A stretch of DNA of 64,000 nt from assembly GCF_039539445.1 (NCBI RefSeq), contig NZ_BAABDD010000007.1, forward strand, positions 124,001 to 188,000. The letters run 5' to 3'. Origin of the DNA: Salinactinospora qingdaonensis. GTDB taxonomy: Bacteria; Actinomycetota; Actinomycetes; Streptosporangiales; Streptosporangiaceae. The position numbers and the translations under genes were made by a program. The notes below the pieces were generated by a model. That model saw only the letters and a list, made by a program, of their open reading frames with translations. It ran no database searches and was not told the origin of the DNA. Position 1 is the first letter of the stretch; each line of letters starts with the position of its first letter. Below, in pieces: positions 31,834 through 40,608 of this stretch.

Positions 31834-34071
31834 GTGGCCGAGAGCTCACACTCCTACCGCACTGCCGGCGGAATCTCCATCCGGCGTACCACCACCGACT
31901 GCCACCCCGATGTGCTCACCGACCTTGTTGCGGCGGTCGAGTACCGTCGCGGCGGCGTGCTCTCCTCCGGGATGGAGTACCCCGGCCGTTACAGCCGGTG
32001 GCACATGGGCTATGTCGACCCCTGTCTAGAGCTCGTGGCCCGCGGGCGCCGCGTCACCGCCACCGCGCTCAACGAGCGCGGACGGGTGCTCCTTCCCGCT
32101 GTCGCCGCCGCCTTGGCTCCCCACGGAGAGTCCGCCGAGCCCGCCGAGTCCGCCGTAGACACCTTCGAGATCGCCATCCCCGCCCCCGACGAGGCCGCGC
32201 TGGCGGGCATGCCCGAGGAGCGCCGCAGCCGCCGCCCCGGCGTGTTCGCGGCGCTGCGTTCGGTGGTGGCGGTGTTCGCCTGCTCCACCGAGGACGACCC
32301 CCACCTGGGGTTGCACGGCGCCTTCGGCTACGACCTCTCCTTCCAATTCGAGCCGTTGCAGCAGGTGCTCGACCGCGACCCCACTGATCGCGACCTGGTG
32401 CTGCACCTGCCCGACGAGATCGTGGTGCGCGACCGCAAGCGCGAGACCTGCATGCGCCACACCTACGACTTCGCGGTGCACACCCCGCAGGGCACGGTGC
32501 GCACCGACGGCCTGCCGCGCACCACCGCCCCCACCCCACCCGTGGTCACCGCCGACGTCCCGCCGCCCCCCGAGCCCGGTAGCTACGCCGCCATCGTCGC
32601 CGAGGCCAAGAAGCGCTTCGCCCGCGGCGACCTCTTCGAGGTGGTGCCCAGCCACCGCACCTATGCCGCCTGCGACTCGCCGGCACGCTTCTACGAGCGG
32701 CTACGCGAACGCAACCCCGCCCCCTATGAGTTCTTCTTCAACCTGGCCGAAGGGGAGTACCTCGTCGGTGCCTCACCGGAGATGTTCGTCCGGGTCAGTG
32801 GCACGCCGGGGCAGGGCCAACGAGTGGAGACCTGCCCCATCTCGGGCACGATCCGCCGCGGCGCCACCGCCCTCGACGACGCCGACAACATCCGCGAACT
32901 GCTCAGCTCCACCAAGGAAGAGTCGGAACTGACGATGTGCACCGACGTCGACCGCAACGACAAGTCCCGCGTGTGCGAACCCGGCAGTGTGCGCGTGATC
33001 GGTCGCCGCCAGATCGAGATGTACAGCCGACTCATCCACACCGTCGACCACATCGAGGGGCAACTGCGCCCGGAGTTCGACGCCCTCGACGCTTTCTGCA
33101 CCCACATGTGGGCCGTGACCGTCACCGGCGCCCCCAAGAACTGGGCCATGCGCTTCATCGAGAACCACGAGAGCACCCCGCGGCGCTGGTACGGCGGGGC
33201 CGTGGGCATCATCGGTTTCGACGGCTCCATGAATACCGGCCTGACCCTGCGCACAGCCCAGATCCGCGACGGCGTCGCCACGGTGCGCGTAGGCGCCACC
33301 CTGCTCCACGACTCCGAGCCCGAGGCCGAGGAGCGCGAGACCTTCCTCAAGGCCCGGGCGCTGCTGGAGACGCTGGCCGAGTCCACTGCCCCGGCCGCCG
33401 ACACCGCCGCTGACCAGCCCGCCCCAACCCACCCGCTGCCGGGCGAGGGGATGAACGTCCTGCTCGTCGACTACGAGGACTCCTTCGTCAACACCCTCGC
33501 CGATTATGTACGGCGCCACGGGGCCAGTGTCACCACGCTGCGCCACGGGTTCGCCCCCGCCATCCTCGACGAACTCGCCCCCGACCTCGTCATCCTCTCG
33601 CCCGGCCCTGGTTTGCCCTCCGACTTCGACACCGCCGCGCTGCTCGACGAACTACAGGCGCGCGCGCTTCCCGTGCTGGGCGTGTGCCTGGGTTTGCAGG
33701 CCATGGTCGAGCACGCCGGGGGGGAGCTGTTGACGCTGGCCGAGCCCGTGCATGGAAAACCCGGGCGGGTGCGGGTGCTGGGGGGCGACATCCTCGCCGA
33801 TACCGGGGAGGACGGTGTCTTCACCGCCGCCCGCTATCACTCCACCTACACCACCCCCCAACGGGTGAAGGGGTACCACGTCACCGCCGTCGTCGAGGAC
33901 GGAGTCGACCAGGCCACCCACGGCGAACAGGAGCCGGTGGTCATGGCCATCGAGGACCCCCACGCCCGGCGCTGGGGGGTGCAGTTCCATCCGGAGTCCA
34001 TCCTCACCGCAGCGGTGGGGGAGGGGATCATCGCGCGGGTGCTGCACCTCGCCGCGCGTGTGCCGGCCTGA
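31834..34071 (+). CDS. trpEG: Anthranilate synthase, fused TrpE-TrpG
   Basis: This 745-residue bifunctional enzyme converts chorismate and glutamine to anthranilate, the first step of tryptophan synthesis. The TrpE part (1 to about 525) shows GYDLSFQFEP, FEVVPSHR, PISGTIRRG, ELTMCTDVDRNDKSRVC and TGAPK. The TrpG glutaminase starts at residue 540 (MNVLLVDYEDSFV) with nucleophile Cys618 (GVCLGLQ) and FHPES. GTG 31834 has AAGGGA upstream. It is a single-gene unit bounded by the attenuator and a strong terminator; the rest of the trp pathway is elsewhere. Such TrpEG fusions occur in both primary metabolism and secondary pathways; the attenuator favours primary metabolism. Confidence 0.95.
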   Translation: MAESSHSYRTAGGISIRRTTTDCHPDVLTDLVAAVEYRRGGVLSSGMEYPGRYSRWHMGYVDPCLELVARGRRVTATALNERGRVLLPAVAAALAPHGESAEPAESAVDTFEIAIPAPDEAALAGMPEERRSRRPGVFAALRSVVAVFACSTEDDPHLGLHGAFGYDLSFQFEPLQQVLDRDPTDRDLVLHLPDEIVVRDRKRETCMRHTYDFAVHTPQGTVRTDGLPRTTAPTPPVVTADVPPPPEPGSYAAIVAEAKKRFARGDLFEVVPSHRTYAACDSPARFYERLRERNPAPYEFFFNLAEGEYLVGASPEMFVRVSGTPGQGQRVETCPISGTIRRGATALDDADNIRELLSSTKEESELTMCTDVDRNDKSRVCEPGSVRVIGRRQIEMYSRLIHTVDHIEGQLRPEFDALDAFCTHMWAVTVTGAPKNWAMRFIENHESTPRRWYGGAVGIIGFDGSMNTGLTLRTAQIRDGVATVRVGATLLHDSEPEAEERETFLKARALLETLAESTAPAADTAADQPAPTHPLPGEGMNVLLVDYEDSFVNTLADYVRRHGASVTTLRHGFAPAILDELAPDLVILSPGPGLPSDFDTAALLDELQARALPVLGVCLGLQAMVEHAGGELLTLAEPVHGKPGRVRVLGGDILADTGEDGVFTAARYHSTYTTPQRVKGYHVTAVVEDGVDQATHGEQEPVVMAIEDPHARRWGVQFHPESILTAAVGEGIIARVLHLAARVPA

Positions 34072-34074
34072 CCG

Positions 34075-34103
34075 CCGCTGTCGCCCCGCTGGGGCGACAG
34101 CGG
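34075..34103 (+). terminator. trpEG terminator
   Basis: A perfect 13-bp stem (CCGCTGTCGCCCC) with a three-base loop starts four bases after the trpEG stop. No U-tract follows, which is common in high-GC actinobacteria. Confidence 0.8.
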
Positions 34104-34448
34104 CCCGTAGCGTTCGCGGGTCTCGGGCCGGCGCTGCCTGGGACCCGCGCTGTCGGTGTTCCCCGACCGTTGTGGGCGGCCGGCTCCGGGGCGCCCCGAA
34201 GCGTCATCGCCTCACGGTATACCGTCGTGCGCTGCGCCTAGGCTCCCCGCGGCGTTAAAGCCATGACCGGCGCTCCTGCGGCGACAGCACCTGCCGCCGT
34301 CGACAGTGACCCCCGGGGACCCAAAAAGTACGTAAAGTTATGGCGTGGCCGAGTGTGCCGTTCCCCACGGAGTCTCCCGGCACGAGGAGAACGCATCCTG
34401 GCGAGCTCGCGGTGAATATGGCTCTTCTGGCTCATAGGCTTCTTAACC
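34104..34448. other. Intergenic region before the SDR gene
   Basis: No gene is seen. Near its end TAGGCT (34435-34440) stands eight bases before the next ATG, a possible -10 giving a leaderless transcript. Otherwise nothing is recognised. Confidence 0.35.
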
Positions 34449-35255
34449 ATGGATGCGAATCTAGGCAGGATCGTGATGACCGGTGCGGCCGGGAGCATGG
34501 GCTCCACGCTGCGTGCCGGGCTACGGGAGGACGCCGACGAACTGGTGCTGTTCGACAACGAGTCGTTGACGGCCGAGAGCGACAACGAGACGGTGATCAC
34601 GGGCGACGTCGCCGATCTCGACGCCGTGGACAAGGCCCTGCACGGGGCCGACGCCGTGGTGCACCTGGCCGCGCGCTCTGCGGAAGCTCCACTCGCCGAG
34701 CTGCTGGAAGCCAATGTCAACACCACCTTCACTGTGCTGGAGGCAGCCCGCCGCGCCGGCGTGCGTCGCGTCGTGCTGGGCAGCAGTAACCGGGTCACCG
34801 GCCACTACCCGATCCACCACCACGTTTTTCCCGACGAGCCCCCGCGGCCCGACGGGTTCTACGGTGTCAGCAAGGTTGCCGTCGAGGCGCTTGGCCAGCT
34901 CTACGCCGACAAGTTCGGCCTGGAGGTCGTCGCCTTGCGGTTCGGCTCGTTTGCCACCGAGCCTTCGCAGACCCGGCACCTGGCGACGTGGCTCAGCCCA
35001 CGCGACTGCGTGGGGTTCGTGCGGGCCGCCCTGACCGCGGAGACGGTGACGTTCACCGTCGTCTACGCGGTCTCGGCCAACGCCCGCCGCTTCTGGGACC
35101 TCACCGCAGGCGAGAGCGAGCTGGGGTACCGTCCCGTCGACGACGCCTCACGCTTTGCCCACAACTTCCCCGACGACGATCCGTTCTGGCACGGCGGGCC
35201 GCAAGCCGGCGATCTCGCCGACGTCGAGGCGATCCTGCCGCACTTGCCCAAGTAG
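34449..35255 (+). CDS. NAD(P)-dependent epimerase/dehydratase-like (extended SDR)
   Basis: This 268-residue protein has an N-terminal Rossmann motif VMTGAAGSMGSTL, DADELVLFDNE, VVHLAARS, and a catalytic YGVSK (about 138-142) with an upstream Ser pair (LGSSNRV). The length and the GSSNRVTGHYP segment recall uronate dehydrogenases and related sugar-acid SDRs. There is no ribosome binding site, consistent with a leaderless message. It stands alone between trpEG and thyX. The substrate is not determined. Confidence 0.85.
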   Translation: MDANLGRIVMTGAAGSMGSTLRAGLREDADELVLFDNESLTAESDNETVITGDVADLDAVDKALHGADAVVHLAARSAEAPLAELLEANVNTTFTVLEAARRAGVRRVVLGSSNRVTGHYPIHHHVFPDEPPRPDGFYGVSKVAVEALGQLYADKFGLEVVALRFGSFATEPSQTRHLATWLSPRDCVGFVRAALTAETVTFTVVYAVSANARRFWDLTAGESELGYRPVDDASRFAHNFPDDDPFWHGGPQAGDLADVEAILPHLPK

Positions 35256-35744
35256 CGCCGAGACGTCTTGGACCGTCTCCCGCGCTTGGGCGGGCAAGCC
35301 GCGGGGTTCGCCACGGCGGCCTGAAAGATCGGCGGCACGACGACCACGCTCGGTGGCGCTCGGTGGCGGTTTCATGGCTTTGTTACCGGCACCCGGCGCC
35401 ACTGCGGCTCAACCGCCCCGTTCACATCCGTCTCGGTTGACCTCGAATACCGTATTTTCCCGGTAGATTGTTTTCGGTCGTGCTGGCGGGTCAATACCAG
35501 GGCCGTGGCGATGGTGCTTCTGGTCGGTGGCATCGGCCCTATGGCGCCTCCGGCTCGTGCCACCTCGGGTGGATGAGGCCCGGCTCCCATGGTTGCGCTC
35601 GGCTGTGTCCACCGCGGGTGCTAGGTTCGGTCGAGTGGTCGGCGTGACGCCGCGAAGGGGGTGCGTCCGACCGCCGTGCTGACCGATCGATGGTCCCCGG
35701 CCGGCCCCGTGACGCCCGGCCGGGGTGTGGGGGAGTTACTAGCC
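35256..35744. other. Intergenic region before thyX
   Basis: About 490 bases. An A/T-rich patch at 35447-35475 contains TTGACC and is a candidate promoter, but no good -10 at proper spacing is evident. No RNA or ORF is supported. Confidence 0.3.
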
Positions 35745-36545
35745 GTGGTGAAGAGTGTCGAGCCCGAGGTCCACCTGATCGCGCGGCCAGAGCTGGACTA
35801 CGACGAGATCGCGCGCTATCTCGCCGACGTGGGCGGGCAGAGCTGGTTGGAGCGTCTCGACCGCGGCGAGCTCGACGACCAGCTCAACGACCCGCAGAAC
35901 CTGGCCGAGTTCGCCGGTCGGCTGTGCTACCGCTCCTGGGAGCCCGGGCTCAACCCCAACGTGACCCGGGTCCGCACCGACCAGAGCGACTACCTTCGCA
36001 ACATCCTGCGCAGCATGCACGGCTCGGTGCTGGAACACCTCAGCTTCAGCTTCGTGCTGCACAACGTCAGCCGGGTCCTCACCCACGAACTGGTCCGTCA
36101 CCGGCCGGGCACAGCGATCTCCCAGGAGTCCATGCGCTTCGTGCGCCTCACCGACTTGCCGTTTTGGTTCCCTGACTGGGCCAAGGACGACCCGGAGCTG
36201 ATGAAACGCGCCACCGAGATGCTGGGGGAGATGGAGCGTTTCCAGCGCTGGCTGGCCGACCACTTCGGGCTCGACGAAGAGGAGGTGCGCTTCGCCGAGA
36301 AGAAGCACCGCACCTCCTTCATGCGTCGCTTCGCCCCCGAAGGGGTGGCCACCGGGTTGGTGTGGACCGCCAATGCCCGCACGCTGCGCCACACCCTCCA
36401 GGCGCGCACCGCGCCGGGCGCCGAGGAGGAGATCCGGCTGCTGTTCGCCCGCATCGGCGAGGTCATGGTCGAAGAGGCTCCCGCCCTGTTCGGCGACTTC
36501 GAGGTCGACGACGGCGCGTGGGTGCCCGCCTGGCGCAAGGTCTAA
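35745..36545 (+). CDS. thyX: Flavin-dependent thymidylate synthase
   Basis: This 266-residue enzyme makes dTMP from dUMP using methylene-THF, FAD and NADPH. It carries the ThyX-type motif RHRPGTAISQESMRF (with the RHR and Ser that bind FAD/dUMP), GSVLEHLSFSFVLHNVSR, and a C-terminal TANARTLRHTLQARTAPGAE that completes the site. GTG 35745 follows GGGGGAG; an upstream GTG at 35661 would add 28 residues of doubtful sequence. It is monocistronic. Confidence 0.93.
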   Translation: MVKSVEPEVHLIARPELDYDEIARYLADVGGQSWLERLDRGELDDQLNDPQNLAEFAGRLCYRSWEPGLNPNVTRVRTDQSDYLRNILRSMHGSVLEHLSFSFVLHNVSRVLTHELVRHRPGTAISQESMRFVRLTDLPFWFPDWAKDDPELMKRATEMLGEMERFQRWLADHFGLDEEEVRFAEKKHRTSFMRRFAPEGVATGLVWTANARTLRHTLQARTAPGAEEEIRLLFARIGEVMVEEAPALFGDFEVDDGAWVPAWRKV

Positions 36546-36567
36546 TAACCGGCGGGCTCGCGCCTTG

Positions 36568-37383
36568 TTAGCGCTGTCCCAATTTCGCCTCGGCGGCAGC
36601 GATCCCCCAACGGCAGTCGCGCGCCACCAAACGGTGGTTGCGTACCCGTTCCACCAGGCCAAACGGGCGAGGCTGGGCCGTGGGCGCCCCGGCGGCGGCC
36701 CAGGGGTGCAGCACCTCGCCGTGGAGGCGGCCCCGGCGATACCAGCGCTCCCAGCGCTCGAAGTCGGGGCTGAACTGGTGGCCGAACGCGAACGCCGGCT
36801 CGCCGGAACCGTCGAGCGAGCCGCCGTCGCGGCGCCATAGCTCTACCGGTGTCTGCGACTCGGCGGGCCAGGAGCGAGCGGTCACGGTGGTCACCTCAGG
36901 AACGCCCACCGGCTGCTCACCGCAGCGCAACAGCAGCGCGTCCTCGCTACGGCTGCGAGCGGGCAGCCGGTACTCCCGCTCCACGTCGATCAGGGTTACG
37001 ATCACCCGCGGCACCCACCACCAGTTCTCGCGGCGGGCCATCAGCGAGTCGGCCCGCAGCCGGGTGGGCGGGTGCTTGACGACCTCCTGTTCCAACAGGT
37101 GCGCCACGAAGCGTGCGCCCTCCAGGTCATAGCGGATGTCGACCGGTCCGGCCGCGGCGGTGGCGGCCAGGTGCTCGCCCTGGGGCTGCCCTGAGCTGAC
37201 GCAGAACACGGCGCGCCCGCTGGTCATGCTCTCCACCGCGTCGAGGTGGGCCAGTGGCAGCGCGACGCAGGGGCGCCCCTCCCACACCAGCGGCACGACG
37301 GGTAGCGCGTTAGGGCCATCAGCGCTCAACCAGCCCATTTCCCCGACGGTTGCTCGCTGCCAAACCGTGACAATATCTCCCAA
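36568..37383 (-). CDS. Pyridoxamine-phosphate-oxidase-like (FMN split-barrel) protein
   Basis: This 271-residue protein has an N-terminal split barrel suggested by MGWLSADGPNALPVVPLVWE, PCVALPLAHLDAVESM and RAVFCVSS. The C-terminal half carries ENWWWVPRVIVTLIDVERE and a region specific to actinobacterial homologues. Related proteins bind FMN or F420; the reaction is not known. It is convergent with thyX and divergent from cstA. Confidence 0.6.
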   Translation of the reverse strand: MGDIVTVWQRATVGEMGWLSADGPNALPVVPLVWEGRPCVALPLAHLDAVESMTSGRAVFCVSSGQPQGEHLAATAAAGPVDIRYDLEGARFVAHLLEQEVVKHPPTRLRADSLMARRENWWWVPRVIVTLIDVEREYRLPARSRSEDALLLRCGEQPVGVPEVTTVTARSWPAESQTPVELWRRDGGSLDGSGEPAFAFGHQFSPDFERWERWYRRGRLHGEVLHPWAAAGAPTAQPRPFGLVERVRNHRLVARDCRWGIAAAEAKLGQR

Positions 37384-37530
37384 GATCTCCCCTATTGCGT
37401 GATGAAAGTCTCATGTTACCGTCATGGGGCCTTACGGGACGTTACGACCCCCCTGCGCCCCGGATATGTGTGTGGCCGGTCGATCCCGGCAGCTCGCGGG
37501 GGAACTAAATATCGGTTGGAAGGAATGAGC

Positions 37531-39252
37531 GTGCCGGCAGTCGTCGTCATGATCGTGGTCCTCGGCGTCTTCGCGCTGGGATACCGCTATTACTCGGCCT
37601 ATCTGGCCAACCGCGTCTATGCCCTAGATCCGGCGTTCGTCACTCCTGCGCACGCCTACGAGGACGGTATCGACTTCGTCCCCACCAACAAGCACATCGT
37701 CTTCAGCCACCACTTCATCTCGGTCGCTGGGGCGGCGCCCATCGTGGGGCCGGCCGTCGCGGTCTTTTGGGGCTGGCTCCCGGCGCTGCTGTGGGTCGTC
37801 CTGGGCACGGTCTTCGCCGCCGGTGTGCACGACTTCGGCGCGATCGTGGTCTCGGTGCGCCACAAGGCCAAGAGCATCGGCACGCTGGCCAGCGAGGTCA
37901 TCAGCACCCGCGCCCGCACGCTGTTCCTGCTGATCATCTTCTTTTTGATCACCCTGGTCAACGCGGTCTTCGCCGTGGTCATCGCCAACCTGTTCATCGC
38001 CAACCCCGGCGCGGTCCTGCCGGTGCTGGTGACGATCCCGCTGGCCATCGGTGTCGGACAGTACATCTACCGCAAGCGCACCGCGGCCCTGCTGCCCTCG
38101 ATCATCGCGCTGCTCATCGTCTACGCCTGCATCCCGCTGGGCCTGAGCCTGCCCATCACCGTCGACCCGGTCGCCAGCGCGCTGGGCGTGACCCCCAACG
38201 CCGTGTGGATCGTGTTGATCTTCGCCTACGCCTTCGTGACCTCGCGGCTGCCGGTGTGGATGCTGCTGCAACCCCGCGACTACATCAACCAACAGCAGAT
38301 GCTGCTGGCGCTGGCCGTGATCCTGCTGGGCGTGGTCGTGGGGCTGAACACGATCGTGGCCCCGGCCGTGGCCGACGTGCCCGCCGACTCCCCGCCGTGG
38401 TTCCCGCTGCTGTTCGTGACTATCGCCTGCGGCGCGATCTCGGGCTTCCACAGCCTGGTCTCCTCGGGCACCACCTCCAAACAGCTCAAGAACGAGACCG
38501 ACGCCCGCTACGTCGGCTACCTCGGCGCGGTCGGCGAGGGCACACTCGCGCTGTGCTCGATCCTGGCCTGCACCGCGGGCGTGGTGGCCACCACCGCCGA
38601 GTGGAACGGCCTCTACCCCGACTTCGCCACCGCCTCCGACGGCGCCGTGGGCAACTTCGTCAACGGTGTCGCCGGGCTGGCCGCCAACCTCGGCGTCCCC
38701 ACCACCGTCGGCGCCGTTTTCGCCGCGGTCGTCGTCATCAGCTTCGCCGCCACCACCATGGACACCGGGGTGCGGTTGCAGCGCTACATCGTCCAGGAGA
38801 TCGCCGACATCGTCCGACTGCGACCGCTGGCGCGCAACATCACCGCCGCCACCCTCGTCGCCGTCGTCGTCCCCCTAGCGTTGGCTATGATGCCGGGTAA
38901 CTTCGCCTTCGGGACCCTGTGGCAGCTCTTTGGCACCACCAACCAGCTCACCGCCGGGCTGGCGCTGGCCGTGGTCGCGGTCTGGGTCACCAAGAACAGC
39001 CGCAACCCGCTGGCCGTGCTGATCCCGCTGGCCTTCCTACTGGTCATGACCACCTGGGCGCTGATCATCAACCTCGTGCAGTTCGTGCAGGAGGACCAGT
39101 GGCTACTCGCTCCGCTCGACGTGATCATCTTCGTGCTGGCGATGTGGCTCATCGTCGAAGCTGCCGTGGCGATGCGCCGCGCCTGGCACGGACGCGGCAC
39201 CACTGCCGTCGCCACCGAGCAGGCCGAAAACGCCCCTAGCGAGGAGACCTGA
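37531..39252 (+). CDS. cstA: CstA-family carbon-starvation/pyruvate transporter
   Basis: This 573-residue membrane protein has about 14-16 hydrophobic segments. Family landmarks are NKHIVFSHHFISVAGAAPIV, GPAVAVFWGWLPALLWVVLG, FHSLVSSGTTSKQLKNE and SFAATTMDTGVRLQRY. CstA proteins import pyruvate and some peptides. GTG 37531 is favoured because GGAAGGA lies six bases upstream, whereas the ATG at 37525 is too close to it. It is followed five bases later by a cory-CC-star gene, replacing the YbdD/YjiX partner found in enterobacteria. Confidence 0.93.
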   Translation: MPAVVVMIVVLGVFALGYRYYSAYLANRVYALDPAFVTPAHAYEDGIDFVPTNKHIVFSHHFISVAGAAPIVGPAVAVFWGWLPALLWVVLGTVFAAGVHDFGAIVVSVRHKAKSIGTLASEVISTRARTLFLLIIFFLITLVNAVFAVVIANLFIANPGAVLPVLVTIPLAIGVGQYIYRKRTAALLPSIIALLIVYACIPLGLSLPITVDPVASALGVTPNAVWIVLIFAYAFVTSRLPVWMLLQPRDYINQQQMLLALAVILLGVVVGLNTIVAPAVADVPADSPPWFPLLFVTIACGAISGFHSLVSSGTTSKQLKNETDARYVGYLGAVGEGTLALCSILACTAGVVATTAEWNGLYPDFATASDGAVGNFVNGVAGLAANLGVPTTVGAVFAAVVVISFAATTMDTGVRLQRYIVQEIADIVRLRPLARNITAATLVAVVVPLALAMMPGNFAFGTLWQLFGTTNQLTAGLALAVVAVWVTKNSRNPLAVLIPLAFLLVMTTWALIINLVQFVQEDQWLLAPLDVIIFVLAMWLIVEAAVAMRRAWHGRGTTAVATEQAENAPSEET

Positions 39253-39257
39253 CGTCG

Positions 39258-39539
39258 ATGGCACCCAGCCCGCTCTGGGAGCGGCTCCGCCGGGCCTGGC
39301 GCCACGCCGAGGAGTTCCACGAGGCGTGGTTTCGGGCCCGGTGGCAGCGCGAACTGCGCCGGGAGGCCCGCACCCAGCAGGACACGCTGCGTGCCCTGCT
39401 GCTGCTCGACACGCTCGGCGTGGCCAACCCCGTCGGCTATGAGACGCTGGACGCCATCCCCTATATGGTCGCTGACCTGCACGAGTGGCACCAGCGCATG
39501 GGGCGGGAAAGCTTCGGTGACCCGGGAGTGTGCTGTTGA
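39258..39539 (+). CDS. Cory-CC-star family small protein
   Basis: This 93-residue, Arg/Trp-rich cytosolic protein ends in two cysteines directly before the stop (GDPGVCC). This matches the family that I recall as 'cory-CC-star', named for that terminus. It contains HAEEFHEAWFRARWQRELRR and YETLDAIPYMVADLHEWHQR. It lies between cstA and an ArsA-like ATPase and overlaps the latter (TTGA). The E. coli CstA/BtsT partners YbdD and YjiX also end in Cys-Cys, which suggests a similar role. Function is unproven. Confidence 0.85.
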   Translation: MAPSPLWERLRRAWRHAEEFHEAWFRARWQRELRREARTQQDTLRALLLLDTLGVANPVGYETLDAIPYMVADLHEWHQRMGRESFGDPGVCC

Positions 39540-40459
39540 GCCAGGCCGCCATCACCATCCTCGGCGGCAAGGGTGGGGTGGGCAAGACGACGCTGGCCGC
39601 CGCCTACGCCCTCGGCCTGGCCCGGTCGGGGCTGCGGACCCTGGTCGTCTCCACCGACCCCGCCCACTCCCTCGGCGACGCCTTCGCGACCCCACTGGGC
39701 GACAGCCCGCAGCCCATCGCCGAGGTCGAACGGTTGTGGGGGGTGCAGCCCGACCCCGAAGCCACAGTGCAGCGCCGCGTGCGCACGATCCTCGACGATG
39801 CCCAGGAGGCACTGCCACGCGAGGTCATGCCGGCGGTGCGCCGCCAACTGCACCACGCCGCCGCCGGGCCCGGGATGGCCGAGTCAGCGTTAACGGACCG
39901 GCTGATCGACCTCATCGAACGAGTGCCCGGCGACTGGGATCGCTTGGTCGTCGACAGCGCCCCCACCGGCCACCTGCTGCGCATGCTCGACCTGCCCAGT
40001 CTGCTCACGCCCTGGGTACAGGGATTGGCCCGCCAGCGCGAGCGGGCCGTCTCCGCCGAACGCCGCGCCTCCGGACCACTGACCGCCGGTGCCGGCGGAG
40101 CCGCCGATGCCACCAGCGCCGACGATCCGCTCCTGCAACGCCTGCACGAGCGGCGTCACCGGCTCAGCAGCGCCGCCGGCCGGCTGCGCGAGGACGCGCT
40201 GGTGCGCCTCGTGCTCACCCCTCGGCGTATGGTCCTGGCCGAGACCGAACGCGCCGCGCAGCACCTGCGCGAGGGCGGTTTCCACCTTGGCCCGGTGATT
40301 CTCAACCAGATCCCGCCCGAGGGCGATTCCGAGGTGCTGACGGCCGTACGTGAGCGCTTCGCCGACCACGGAGTGGTGGAGTTGGCTATGGCCCAGGCCG
40401 AGCCCACCGGAGCGCAGCGCCTAGCCGCGCTCGCCCGCGAGTTGGGCGTCGCGCAGTGA
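39536..40459 (+). CDS. ArsA/Get3-like ATPase
   Basis: This 307-residue P-loop ATPase has the deviant Walker A GGKGGVGKTT (10-19), VVSTDPAHSLGDAF (switch/A-loop) and VDSAPTGHLLRML (switch II), all typical of arsenite-pump and tail-anchored-protein ATPases. It lacks obvious arsenite-binding cysteines. The TTG start overlaps the preceding stop and has GGGAG seven bases upstream; a GTG six bases earlier is the alternative. Coupling to the cory-CC-star gene suggests it delivers or regulates the CstA-associated factor. Confidence 0.85.
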   Translation: MSQAAITILGGKGGVGKTTLAAAYALGLARSGLRTLVVSTDPAHSLGDAFATPLGDSPQPIAEVERLWGVQPDPEATVQRRVRTILDDAQEALPREVMPAVRRQLHHAAAGPGMAESALTDRLIDLIERVPGDWDRLVVDSAPTGHLLRMLDLPSLLTPWVQGLARQRERAVSAERRASGPLTAGAGGAADATSADDPLLQRLHERRHRLSSAAGRLREDALVRLVLTPRRMVLAETERAAQHLREGGFHLGPVILNQIPPEGDSEVLTAVRERFADHGVVELAMAQAEPTGAQRLAALARELGVAQ

Positions 40460-40608
40460 AGTGGCGGGCGGCCCGGTCTCCCGCGGGGCCTGGGCGCGGT
40501 GTGGGGTGGGGATGAGGAGGGCACGGAGGGTTTCCGTCGCCCGTACCTTCCCACCTTCGGCTCAACAAGAATAAAGAAGCCGCCAGGCCGCCGGGGCGGC
40601 CCTGTGAC

